From contig JANYHD010000016.1 of NCBI GenBank assembly GCA_025359205.1, positions 1 to 64,000 on the forward strand: a stretch of DNA of 64,000 nt, written 5' to 3'. The notes under the pieces are model-generated. The model did not search any database, was not told the DNA's origin, and was given only the letters and a program-made list of their open reading frames with translations. The translations under genes and the position numbers were made by a program. Numbering within the stretch: position 1 is the first letter of the stretch; every line of letters starts with the position of its first letter. The DNA is from Gammaproteobacteria bacterium (GTDB taxonomy: Bacteria > Pseudomonadota > Gammaproteobacteria > Steroidobacterales > Steroidobacteraceae). This document shows, in pieces, positions 1-7,518 of the stretch.

Positions 1-16
1 ACAACGAGGTATGACC

Positions 17-1069
17 ATGTCCAGCGTGTCTATGCGACAGATGCTGGAAGCGGGCGTCCATTTTGGACACCAGACCCGCTTCTGGAACCCGAAGATGGCC
101 CCCTACATCTTTGGCGAACGAAACCGAATCCATATCATCAATCTCGAGCAGACCCAGCCGCTGTTCGTCGAGGCGATGGCGTTCATCAAGCGCGTCGTCG
201 GCGATGGTGGCCGCGTGCTGTTCGTGGGCACCAAGCGCTCGGCGCGCGACTCGATCGCGGCCGACGCGGTGCGCTGCGGCATGCCCTATGTGAACCAGCG
301 CTGGCTGGGCGGCATGCTCACGAATTTCAAGACCTTGCGCCAGTCGATCAAACGGCTGGCCGACCTCGAGGAGCTGACCGCTTCTGGTGCGATCGAAAAG
401 CGCGGCAAGAAAGAAGCCACCATGCTGCGCCGCGAGATGATCAAGCTCGAAAAGAGCCTCGGCGGTATCAAGCTCATGGAAGCGCTCCCGGACGTGCTGT
501 TCGTCGTCGACGTGGGTCACGAGCACATTGCGATTCATGAAGCCAGGAAGCTCGGCATTCCGGTCGTGGCCGTCGTGGACACGAACTGCGCGCCGGACGG
601 CATCGATCACATCATTCCCGGCAACGACGATGCCATGCGGGCGATCCAGCTCTATACCGGCGCCGCCGCCGAGGCCGTGCTCGAAGGCAAGAGCTCGGTG
701 CCGCAGATGGCGGTCAGTGAAGATGAATTCGTCGAGCTTGACGAGCAGGGCAACCCGCGCCGCAAGAGCGGCCGCGCAGCCCGTCCGGTTCGCCAGGCGC
801 CGGTGCGTCACCGCAAGCCCGTGCCGGTGCGTCGCGGGCCTGCGCCGGCGGTTGTTCCCGTGGCTGCCGCGGCCGGAGTCGAGGCCGCACCCGCGGCCGG
901 AGCCGAGGCTGGAGCCGAGGCCGCCGCCGCACCGGCTGTCGTCGAAGTGCCGGATGTCGACCTGGACCTGGATGACACCATTGACGTGGCTACTGCGCCC
1001 AGCGCCACGGCCTCTGCGCGCCGCCGCCCGGCACCCGGCGCCGCCGGCACGCGCCGCGGACCGCGCTGA
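17..1069 (+). CDS. rpsB: 30S ribosomal protein S2, with long C-terminal extension
   Basis: S2 binds the 30S subunit between head and body and is needed to bring S1 onto the ribosome. The N-terminus ([18 protein letters not shown]) and the segment [11 protein letters not shown] are typical S2. The GAGG ribosome-binding site at 6-9 leaves 7 bases to the ATG at 17 but only one to the ATG at 11, so 17 is the better start (350 aa). The conserved core ends near residue 228. After that come roughly 115 residues rich in Ala, Pro, Arg and Glu, including an acidic DLDLDD patch and a basic end; E. coli S2 is about 241 aa. Three copies of an 11-base unit (875-885, 899-909, 911-921) show that the tail grew partly by repeat expansion. 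The stop overlaps the tsf start (TGATG). Confidence 0.97.
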   Translation: MSSVSMRQMLEAGVHFGHQTRFWNPKMAPYIFGERNRIHIINLEQTQPLFVEAMAFIKRVVGDGGRVLFVGTKRSARDSIAADAVRCGMPYVNQRWLGGMLTNFKTLRQSIKRLADLEELTASGAIEKRGKKEATMLRREMIKLEKSLGGIKLMEALPDVLFVVDVGHEHIAIHEARKLGIPVVAVVDTNCAPDGIDHIIPGNDDAMRAIQLYTGAAAEAVLEGKSSVPQMAVSEDEFVELDEQGNPRRKSGRAARPVRQAPVRHRKPVPVRRGPAPAVVPVAAAAGVEAAPAAGAEAGAEAAAAPAVVEVPDVDLDLDDTIDVATAPSATASARRRPAPGAAGTRRGPR

Positions 1070-1956
1070 TGAGCGTAACGGCTGACACCGTCCGGCAGCT
1101 CCGGGAGCGCACCGGCGCGGGCATGATGGAATGCAAGAAGGCGCTGGTTGAGACGGCGGGCAACCTGGACGCCGCCGCCGAGCTGATGCGCAAACAGGGC
1201 CTAGCCAAGGCTGACAAGAAAGCCACGCGCGTCGCCGCCGAGGGCGTGATCGCGATCGAGCGCGGCGCCGACGGACACAGTGCGGCGATGGTCGAGATCA
1301 ACTGCGAGACCGATTTCGTGGCCCGCGAGCAGGACTTCCGTGGTTTCGCTGGCGACGTCGCCAAGAGCGCCGTAGCCGCGAATCCCGCCGACCTGGATGC
1401 ACTCGTGGCGGCGAAGCTGGCTAGCGGCGAGAGCATCGACGAGCGCCGCCGCGCGCTGGTGGCCAAGATCGGCGAGAAGATCTCGGTGCGCCGTTTCGTG
1501 CGCGTGGCCGCAACGGGACCCTTGGGCTCGTACCTGCACGGCACGCGCATCGGCGTGCTGGTGAGGCTCGAGGGCGGCACGAGTGAACTCGCGCGCGACC
1601 TGGCCATGCACATCGCGGCCAGCAATCCGCGCTACATCAGCAGCGCCGACGTGCCGGCCGCGGAAGTGGCCAAGGAGCGCGAGATCCTCACCGAGCAGGC
1701 GCAGAAGGAAGGCAAGAGCCCGGAGATTGCCGCCAAGATGGTCGAAGGGCGATTGCGCAAGTCGTTCGCCGAGATCACGCTGCTGGGCCAGCCCTACGTG
1801 AAGGATCCCGACCAGACGGTCGAGAAGCTGCTGAAGTCGGCGGGCGCCAGCGTGCGCGAATTCCAGCGCTTCGAGGTCGGTGCGGGCATCGAGAAGAAGC
1901 AGGAAGATTTCGTCGCCGAGGTGATGGCGCAGGTCAGCGCGGCTGGGCGCAGCTGA
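1069..1956 (+). CDS. tsf: elongation factor Ts
   Basis: EF-Ts is the nucleotide exchange factor that recycles EF-Tu from GDP to GTP form. The 295-residue protein opens with the UBA-like segment [20 protein letters not shown], which is diagnostic. It then shows the core signature [10 protein letters not shown] near residue 77 and a C-terminal module near [16 protein letters not shown]. Length is close to the usual 280-300. Its ATG shares one base with the rpsB stop. In E. coli the two genes are separated by a spacer, so coupling is tighter here. A clear intrinsic terminator follows the gene. Confidence 0.97.
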   Translation: MSVTADTVRQLRERTGAGMMECKKALVETAGNLDAAAELMRKQGLAKADKKATRVAAEGVIAIERGADGHSAAMVEINCETDFVAREQDFRGFAGDVAKSAVAANPADLDALVAAKLASGESIDERRRALVAKIGEKISVRRFVRVAATGPLGSYLHGTRIGVLVRLEGGTSELARDLAMHIAASNPRYISSADVPAAEVAKEREILTEQAQKEGKSPEIAAKMVEGRLRKSFAEITLLGQPYVKDPDQTVEKLLKSAGASVREFQRFEVGAGIEKKQEDFVAEVMAQVSAAGRS

Positions 1957-1990
1957 GGCGCTTGACTGCCAGGACAGCTGTTAACGAACA

Positions 1991-2016
1991 TGCCCCGCTG
2001 ATGCGGGGCATTTTTT
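1991..2016 (+). terminator. rho-independent terminator after tsf
   Basis: A perfect 8-base-pair GC-rich stem (TGCCCCGC at 1991-1998 with GCGGGGCA at 2003-2010) carries a TGAT loop and is followed at once by six T residues (2011-2016). It sits 34 bases after the tsf stop and 12 bases before the pyrH start. It should end or attenuate the rpsB-tsf transcript. No obvious promoter fits between it and pyrH, so partial read-through is likely. It is the only textbook intrinsic terminator I found in the window. Confidence 0.92.
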
Positions 2017-2027
2017 AGGGGGTGCGC

Positions 2028-2759
2028 ATGACGGTCGCTACAGGGAAGCCGCGCTTCGCGCGCATCCTGGTGAAGCTCTCGGGCGAGGCCCTGCTGGGCA
2101 ACGCCGACTACGGCATCGACCCGGCGGTGATCAAGCGTATCGCCGCGGAGCTGCGCGACGTGCAGGCGCTGGGCACCCAGGTGGCGGTGGTGCTTGGCGG
2201 CGGCAACATCTTTCGCGGCGCCGGGCTCGCGCGCGCCGGGATGGACCGGGTCACGGCCGACCAGATGGGCATGCTTGCCACGGTCATGAACGCGCTGGCG
2301 ATGCAGGACGCGCTCGAATCGCTCAATGTGCATGCGCGCGTGATGTCCGCCATCCGCATCAACGAGGTGTGCGAGGACTACATTCGCCGCCGCGCCGTGC
2401 GCCACCTCGAGAAGGACCGCCTGGTGATCTTCGCAGCCGGCACCGGCAATCCGTTCTTTACGACCGATACCGCCGCGGCGTTGCGCGCCATCGAGATCGA
2501 GGCGCAGCTGCTGCTCAAGGCCACCAAGGTCGACGGCATCTACACGGCCGACCCGGTCAAGGACCCGAGTGCGCGCCACTATCCGCGGTTGACCTTCGAT
2601 CGCGTGCTGGCCGAACGGCTGAACGTGATGGACGCCACGGCGATCGTCATGTGCCGCGACCACAACTTGCCGCTGCGCGTTTTCAACCTGAATGCCGGCG
2701 GCCATCTGTTGCGCGTGGCGCGGGGCGAGGACGTTGGTACACTCGTGACCAATGAGTGA
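2028..2759 (+). CDS. pyrH: uridylate kinase
   Basis: PyrH phosphorylates UMP to UDP in pyrimidine nucleotide synthesis and belongs to the amino acid kinase fold, unlike eukaryotic UMP kinases. The sequence shows [13 protein letters not shown] at the N-terminus, the glycine-rich [11 protein letters not shown] near residue 58, and the [17 protein letters not shown] segment of bacterial UMP kinases. Length is 243 aa against 241 in E. coli. I chose the ATG at 2028 because AGGGGG (2017-2022) lies 5 bases upstream; a GTG at 2022 in the same frame would fall inside that site. It follows the tsf terminator and precedes frr, as in many proteobacteria. Confidence 0.96.
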   Translation: MTVATGKPRFARILVKLSGEALLGNADYGIDPAVIKRIAAELRDVQALGTQVAVVLGGGNIFRGAGLARAGMDRVTADQMGMLATVMNALAMQDALESLNVHARVMSAIRINEVCEDYIRRRAVRHLEKDRLVIFAAGTGNPFFTTDTAAALRAIEIEAQLLLKATKVDGIYTADPVKDPSARHYPRLTFDRVLAERLNVMDATAIVMCRDHNLPLRVFNLNAGGHLLRVARGEDVGTLVTNE

Positions 2760-2786
2760 AGCGCTCGCTGCCGCTGGGGGACACAC

Positions 2787-3344
2787 ATGCTCGATGACCT
2801 GAAGAAAGATGCCACCGTGCGCATGCAGAAGTGCGTGCAGATATTCATGGCCGACCTGAAGAAGATGCGCACCGGTCGCGCGCACCCGAGCCTGGTGGAA
2901 CACCTGAAGGTGGATTATTACGGCGCCGACATGCCGCTCAACCAGGTGGCCAATATCAGCGTCGAGGACGCGCGCACGCTGGTGGTCTCTCCCTGGGAGA
3001 AGACCATGGTCGGGCCGATCGAGAAGGCGATCCACAAGTCCGACCTGGGGCTGACGCCGATGACCGCCGGCGCCGTCATCCGCATCCCGCTGCCACCGCT
3101 CACCGAAGAACGGCGCCGCGACATCACCAAGGTGGTGCGCCAGGACGCCGAAAGCGCGCGCGTCGCCGTGCGCAACGTGCGGCGCGACGTGCTCGCCGAC
3201 GCCAAGGAATTGCTCAAGAAAAAGGAAATCTCCCAGGACGACGAGCGCAAGGCGCAGGATGACATCCAGAAGCTGACCGATCGGCACATCGCCGAGATCG
3301 ACCAGCAGTTGGGGGCCAAAGAGAAAGAGATCCTGCAGGTCTAG
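2787..3344 (+). CDS. frr: ribosome recycling factor
   Basis: RRF works with EF-G to split post-termination ribosomes. The 185-residue length equals that of E. coli RRF. Family segments are visible: MRTGRAHPSLVEHLKVDYYG near residue 29, the central PLPPLTEERRRD, and a C-terminal helical arm ending in QQLGAKEKEILQV. A G-rich ribosome-binding site (GGGGG) lies about 8 bases before the ATG. It is 27 bases after pyrH and 10 bases before uppS, so the three are probably co-transcribed. Confidence 0.96.
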   Translation: MLDDLKKDATVRMQKCVQIFMADLKKMRTGRAHPSLVEHLKVDYYGADMPLNQVANISVEDARTLVVSPWEKTMVGPIEKAIHKSDLGLTPMTAGAVIRIPLPPLTEERRRDITKVVRQDAESARVAVRNVRRDVLADAKELLKKKEISQDDERKAQDDIQKLTDRHIAEIDQQLGAKEKEILQV

Positions 3345-3354
3345 GATCCTGGCG

Positions 3355-4107
3355 ATGCAATCCTCTGCCAGCGGCCTGGCCGCAGCGGCGCCGCCGCTCC
3401 CGCGTCATGTGGCCATCGTCATGGACGGCAATGGCCGCTGGGCGCTGGGGCAGGGCCGCGAACGGAGCGCGGGACACCAGTCGGGCCTCGGGCCGACGCG
3501 CACGGTCATCGAGGCGGCCGCCCAGCACGGCATCGAGGCGCTCACGCTGTTCGCTTTCAGCAGCGAGAACTGGGCGCGTCCGGCCGGCGAAGTCGCCGAC
3601 CTCATGAACCTGTTCTGCGAATCGCTCGATCGGGAGCTGCCGCTGCTGCAGTCCAAGGGCGTCAGGCTCCGTTTCATCGGCGAGCTGACGCTCCTGGAGG
3701 CGCGGCTGCGCACGCGCATCGACGCCGCCATGGCCGCGACCACCGCCAACGGGCGGCTGCACCTGCAGGTCGCGATCAGCTACGGCGGCCGGCAGGATAT
3801 CCTGGCTGCGGCGCGCCGCATCGCGGCGCGCTGCGAGCGTGGCGAGTTGCGCAGCGGCGAGCTGACCGAGGCCCACTTCGCCAGCGAGCTTGCTCTGGCG
3901 GGCCTGCCCGATCCGGACCTCTACATCCGCACCGGCGGCGAACAGCGCATCAGCAATTTCCTGCTGTGGAACCTCGCCTATGCCGAGCTGTACTTCACCG
4001 ACACGCTCTGGCCGGATTTTTCTGCGGCCGACTTCGAACTGGCCCTGCAGCACTACGCGAGTCGCCAGCGCCGCTTCGGCCTGACCGGCGCGCAGGTCCT
4101 GACCTAG
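3355..4107 (+). CDS. uppS: undecaprenyl diphosphate synthase (cis-prenyltransferase)
   Basis: UppS extends farnesyl diphosphate with isopentenyl units to C55 undecaprenyl diphosphate, the lipid carrier for peptidoglycan and O-antigen. The 250-residue protein has the catalytic IVMDGNGRWA motif near residue 22 with its Asp, LTLFAFSSENWARP, and the C-terminal RTGGEQRISNFLLWNLAYAE signature. Product and carrier context agrees with the neighbouring cdsA and dxr. cdsA begins one base after the stop. Confidence 0.96.
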   Translation: MQSSASGLAAAAPPLPRHVAIVMDGNGRWALGQGRERSAGHQSGLGPTRTVIEAAAQHGIEALTLFAFSSENWARPAGEVADLMNLFCESLDRELPLLQSKGVRLRFIGELTLLEARLRTRIDAAMAATTANGRLHLQVAISYGGRQDILAAARRIAARCERGELRSGELTEAHFASELALAGLPDPDLYIRTGGEQRISNFLLWNLAYAELYFTDTLWPDFSAADFELALQHYASRQRRFGLTGAQVLT

Positions 4108-4108
4108 C

Positions 4109-4909
4109 ATGCGCACGCGCATCCTCACCGCCCTGGTCCTCGCCGCCGTACTGATCGGCGTGCTGCTGTTCGGGCCAGCGTGGTCGGCGCGGGCGCTGTT
4201 CGGCCTGTTCATCGCCGCCGGCGCCTGGGAATGGTCGGCCTTCCTCCGCGGCGCGCCACGCGAGGCGCGGTTGGGCTTCGTGCTGCTGGTGGCCCTGCTG
4301 TCAGTGTGCGCGCGCGTCTTCCTGGCCGATACCAAGGGCTTCACACTGCTCATGGAACTGAGCGTGGGCTGGTGGACGGCGGCGCTCTTGTGGTTGCTGC
4401 TGGTCCCGCAGCGCGCGAATGCCGCAGCGGTGGCGGTCGCGGGCGTGTTTGCGCTGGTGCCGACCTGGGTGGCGCTGACGCGCATGGTCGAGCTGTGGCC
4501 GCGCGGCGCGCACTGGGCGCTGTTCGGAATGGCGCTGGCCTTCGCCGCGGACACGGGCGCCTACTTCGCCGGCAGCGCCCTCGGGCGGGTGAAGCTGGCG
4601 CCGCAGGTTTCGCCCGGCAAGACCTGGGAGGGTGTGGTCGGCGGCATGCTGCTCGCCCTGGTCGTGGCGGTGGCGGGCAGCCGCTGGTTTGGGCTCGCTC
4701 CGCAGCGTTTCCTGCCGTTGTGCCTGGCCGCCGCCGCCTTTTCCGTGGTCGGCGATCTTACCGAGAGCATGTTCAAGCGCGTCAGCGGCCTGAAGGACAG
4801 TGGCCGGCTGTTCCCGGGGCACGGTGGGGTGCTCGATCGCATCGACAGCGTGCTGGCGAGCACACCTGTCATCAGCCTCGGCCTGCTGTGGCTGGGCGTG
4901 GCGTCATGA
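4109..4909 (+). CDS. cdsA: phosphatidate cytidylyltransferase (CDP-diglyceride synthase)
   Basis: CdsA makes CDP-diacylglycerol from CTP and phosphatidate at the inner membrane, the branch point to all phospholipids. The 266-residue protein is mostly hydrophobic with several membrane helices. It carries SPGKTWEGVVGG near residue 168 and the family signature around residues 214-247 (GDLTESMFKR, then SGRLFPGHGG and DRIDS). The stop overlaps the dxr start by 4 bases. Confidence 0.95.
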   Translation: MRTRILTALVLAAVLIGVLLFGPAWSARALFGLFIAAGAWEWSAFLRGAPREARLGFVLLVALLSVCARVFLADTKGFTLLMELSVGWWTAALLWLLLVPQRANAAAVAVAGVFALVPTWVALTRMVELWPRGAHWALFGMALAFAADTGAYFAGSALGRVKLAPQVSPGKTWEGVVGGMLLALVVAVAGSRWFGLAPQRFLPLCLAAAAFSVVGDLTESMFKRVSGLKDSGRLFPGHGGVLDRIDSVLASTPVISLGLLWLGVAS

Positions 4910-6108
4910 TCGGCGTCGCCATCCTGGGCGCCACCGGCAGCGTCGGGCGCAGCACCCTCGATGTGCTCGAGCGTCATCCGGACATCTACCGCGTGGTATC
5001 GCTGGCGGCGCGGAGCGACGCGCGCCGGCTCGCCGAACTGTGCCTGCGCCATCGTCCTGAAGTCGCGGTCATGGAGCTGCCGGATGCGGCTGCCGAACTC
5101 GAGCGGCGCCTGCGCGAGGCGGGTGCCGCGATCCGCGTCGCGGCGGGTCCTGCGGCAATCGAGGCGCTGGCGCGTGATCCGGCTTCCGATGTGGTCATGG
5201 CGGCGATCAGCGGCGCGGCCGGGCTCCGCTCGACGCTGGCCGCTGCGGCAGCGGGCAAGCGCCTGTTGCTGGCGAACAAGGAATCGGTGGTCATGGCCGG
5301 CGACCTGCTGCTGGCGGCGGTGCGGGCCGGCAATGCCACGCTGATACCGATCGACAGCGAGCACAACGCAATCTTCCAGTGCCTGCCGCCGACAGCGCGC
5401 GTCGGCGAGCGGCCCGTGGGCGTGCGGCGGCTCCTGCTGACGGCCTCGGGCGGACCATTCCTCGACTGGACGGCGGCGGCCATGGCCATCGCCACCCCTG
5501 AACAGGCCTGTGCGCATCCGCGCTGGAGCATGGGGCGCAAGATTTCCGTGGATTCGGCCACCCTGATGAACAAGGGACTGGAACTGATCGAGGCTACGGT
5601 GCTGTTTAGCATGGAGCCGCGCGACATCTCCGTCGTGGTGCATCCGCAGAGCATCGTGCACTCGCTGGTCGAGTATGTGGACGGCTCGACCCTGGCCCAG
5701 CTCAGCTCGCCGGACATGCGTACCCCCATCGCGCACAGCCTGGCTTGGCCCGGCCGCATCGCCGCCGGTGTAGAATTCCTCGATTTGGCCAGGGTCGGTT
5801 CGCTCGAGTTCCGGGCGCCGGACCGCGCCCGCTTTCCCTGCCTGGCGCTGGCCGAGGCCGCGGCGCGCTCGGGAGGCGCCGCCTGTGCCTGGCTCAATGC
5901 GGCGGACGAGGTGGCGGTGCAGGCGTTTCTCGACAAGCAATTGAACTTTGGGGATATTCCGGGGGTCATTGACAGGGTCATGAATGATGCGCCGGGTGGG
6001 CCCTTGAACGATCTGGACGAGGTCTTCGCCGCCGATGCCGCCGCGCGCGCGCAGGCGCGAGCCGTGCTGGGCCTGCTGCGGGGCGGCGTGCGGAGCAGCC
6101 TGGCGTGA
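4906..6108 (+). CDS. dxr: 1-deoxy-D-xylulose 5-phosphate reductoisomerase
   Basis: Dxr catalyses the first committed step of the MEP isoprenoid pathway, turning DXP into 2-C-methyl-erythritol 4-phosphate with NADPH. The ATG at 4906 is embedded in the cdsA stop and gives 400 aa, the usual size. Motifs: ILGATGSVGRSTLDVL (NADPH binding) at the start, LLANKESVVMAG near residue 121, IDSEHNAIFQ near 149, TASGGPF near 180, and the metal/substrate segment SVDSATLMNKGLELIEA. The later MEP genes ispD and ispF lie at 24.9 kb. The stop overlaps rseP by 4 bases. Confidence 0.96.
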   Translation: MIGVAILGATGSVGRSTLDVLERHPDIYRVVSLAARSDARRLAELCLRHRPEVAVMELPDAAAELERRLREAGAAIRVAAGPAAIEALARDPASDVVMAAISGAAGLRSTLAAAAAGKRLLLANKESVVMAGDLLLAAVRAGNATLIPIDSEHNAIFQCLPPTARVGERPVGVRRLLLTASGGPFLDWTAAAMAIATPEQACAHPRWSMGRKISVDSATLMNKGLELIEATVLFSMEPRDISVVVHPQSIVHSLVEYVDGSTLAQLSSPDMRTPIAHSLAWPGRIAAGVEFLDLARVGSLEFRAPDRARFPCLALAEAAARSGGAACAWLNAADEVAVQAFLDKQLNFGDIPGVIDRVMNDAPGGPLNDLDEVFAADAAARAQARAVLGLLRGGVRSSLA

Positions 6109-7490
6109 GCATTTCACTATGGGCGGTGGCCAGCTTCCTGGTCGCGGTGTGCATCCTGGTGACGGTGCACGAGTTCGGCCATTACTGGGTGGCACGCAAG
6201 CTCGGCTTCAAGGTGCTGCGTTTCTCGGTGGGCTTCGGGCGGCCGCTGTGGCTGCGCCGGGGCCAAAGGAGCGGTACCGAATACGTGTTTGCGGCTGTAC
6301 CGCTTGGTGGGTATGTCAAGCTGCTCGACGAGCGCGAAGGGCCGGTGGCGGCCGCCGAGCTGGCGCAGTCGTTCACCCGGCGCCCGCATTGGCAGCGCAT
6401 CGCCGTGCTGCTGGCCGGGCCCGCAGCCAATTTCCTGTTCGCGATCCTGCTATTGGCCGGCATGGTGCTGGTGTCCGGCACAACGGAGCTGCGCCCGTTA
6501 CAAGGGCTGCCGCTCGCCAATTCGCCCGCCGCGCGCGCCGGCGTGCACCTGGGCGACGAAGTGCTCGCCGTCAACGGCCGGACCGTGAGCTCGCAGGCCG
6601 ATGTCTGCTTCGGATTGACCGAAGGCGTGGCGAGCGGCAAGCCGCTCACGCTGCTGCTGCGCGCCGCCAATGGGCAGCAGCGGCTGGCGCCATTTCCTTT
6701 GATGACTTCCGGCGATCGCCGTGCCTTGACCGATCCGGCGTCGGCGCTGGATTGCCTGGGACTGCAGGTCCAGCGTTTGCCGGTGCGGGCCGTGCTGGGC
6801 GAGTTGAAGGCGGGAGGTCCCGCGCAGCGCTCGGGGCTCCGTCCGGGCGATGAGATCCTGAGCATCAACAACGAGCCGGTGCGTGACTACCAGGCGATGG
6901 TGGTGCTGGTGCGCGCCCATCCTGGCGATGACATCGCGGTGCAGTATCGGCGCGGCGGGGCCGGCGGGGCCACGGCGACCACGCGGGTGGCGGTCGCCGT
7001 GGACATGCAGGACGGCGTCCGCATCGGGCGCATCCAGGCAGGACCGTTGCAAATCCCGGAGTTTCCGCCCGGCATAGTGCGCCACGCAAGGCCCGGGCCG
7101 ATTGCGGCGCTGGGCATCGCCTGCGGCGAAGCCTGGGCCATGACGCGCTTCCAGGTGCACATGATCTGGGGAATGCTGGCGGGCGAAGTCTCGGTCAAGA
7201 ACCTGGGCGGGCCTATTGCCATCGCCCGCTACGCCGGGGATTCGGCGGCCGCGGGCGTCGGGGTATTCCTCGCCTTCCTGGTGCAGATCAGCCTGATGCT
7301 CGGGTTCATGAACCTGCTGCCGATTCCGATTCTCGACGGTGGCCAGGTGCTGATGCAGTCGATCGAGTGGCTCAAGGGCAGTCCGCTCTCCGAGCGCATG
7401 CAGGTCGCAGGACAGCAGCTGGGCATCGCGTTGGTGCTGCTGCTGCTCGGGCTGGCCCTGTACAACGACATCTCGCGTCAGTTTGGTTGA
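6105..7490 (+). CDS. rseP: site-2 intramembrane zinc metalloprotease RseP
   Basis: RseP cuts the anti-sigma-E factor RseA inside the membrane during envelope stress and clears signal peptide remnants. The 461-residue protein has the zinc motif HEFGH near residue 23, PLGGYVKLLDE, two PDZ regions (about residues 130-205 and 220-300), and the second active-site segment LLPIPILDGG near residue 407. E. coli RseP is 450 aa. The GTG start overlaps the dxr stop by 4 bases; no in-frame ATG lies nearby. bamA follows, as in E. coli. Confidence 0.95.
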   Translation: MSISLWAVASFLVAVCILVTVHEFGHYWVARKLGFKVLRFSVGFGRPLWLRRGQRSGTEYVFAAVPLGGYVKLLDEREGPVAAAELAQSFTRRPHWQRIAVLLAGPAANFLFAILLLAGMVLVSGTTELRPLQGLPLANSPAARAGVHLGDEVLAVNGRTVSSQADVCFGLTEGVASGKPLTLLLRAANGQQRLAPFPLMTSGDRRALTDPASALDCLGLQVQRLPVRAVLGELKAGGPAQRSGLRPGDEILSINNEPVRDYQAMVVLVRAHPGDDIAVQYRRGGAGGATATTRVAVAVDMQDGVRIGRIQAGPLQIPEFPPGIVRHARPGPIAALGIACGEAWAMTRFQVHMIWGMLAGEVSVKNLGGPIAIARYAGDSAAAGVGVFLAFLVQISLMLGFMNLLPIPILDGGQVLMQSIEWLKGSPLSERMQVAGQQLGIALVLLLLGLALYNDISRQFG

Positions 7491-7518
7491 CTCTCCCTGA
7501 AGTAACGGCAGTGTGCGC

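Noticed and set aside
4180-6108. A 642-codon frame extending dxr upstream through cdsA.
   Set aside because: The extension reads cdsA in a wrong frame; dxr starts at the ATG at 4906 with its NADPH motif.
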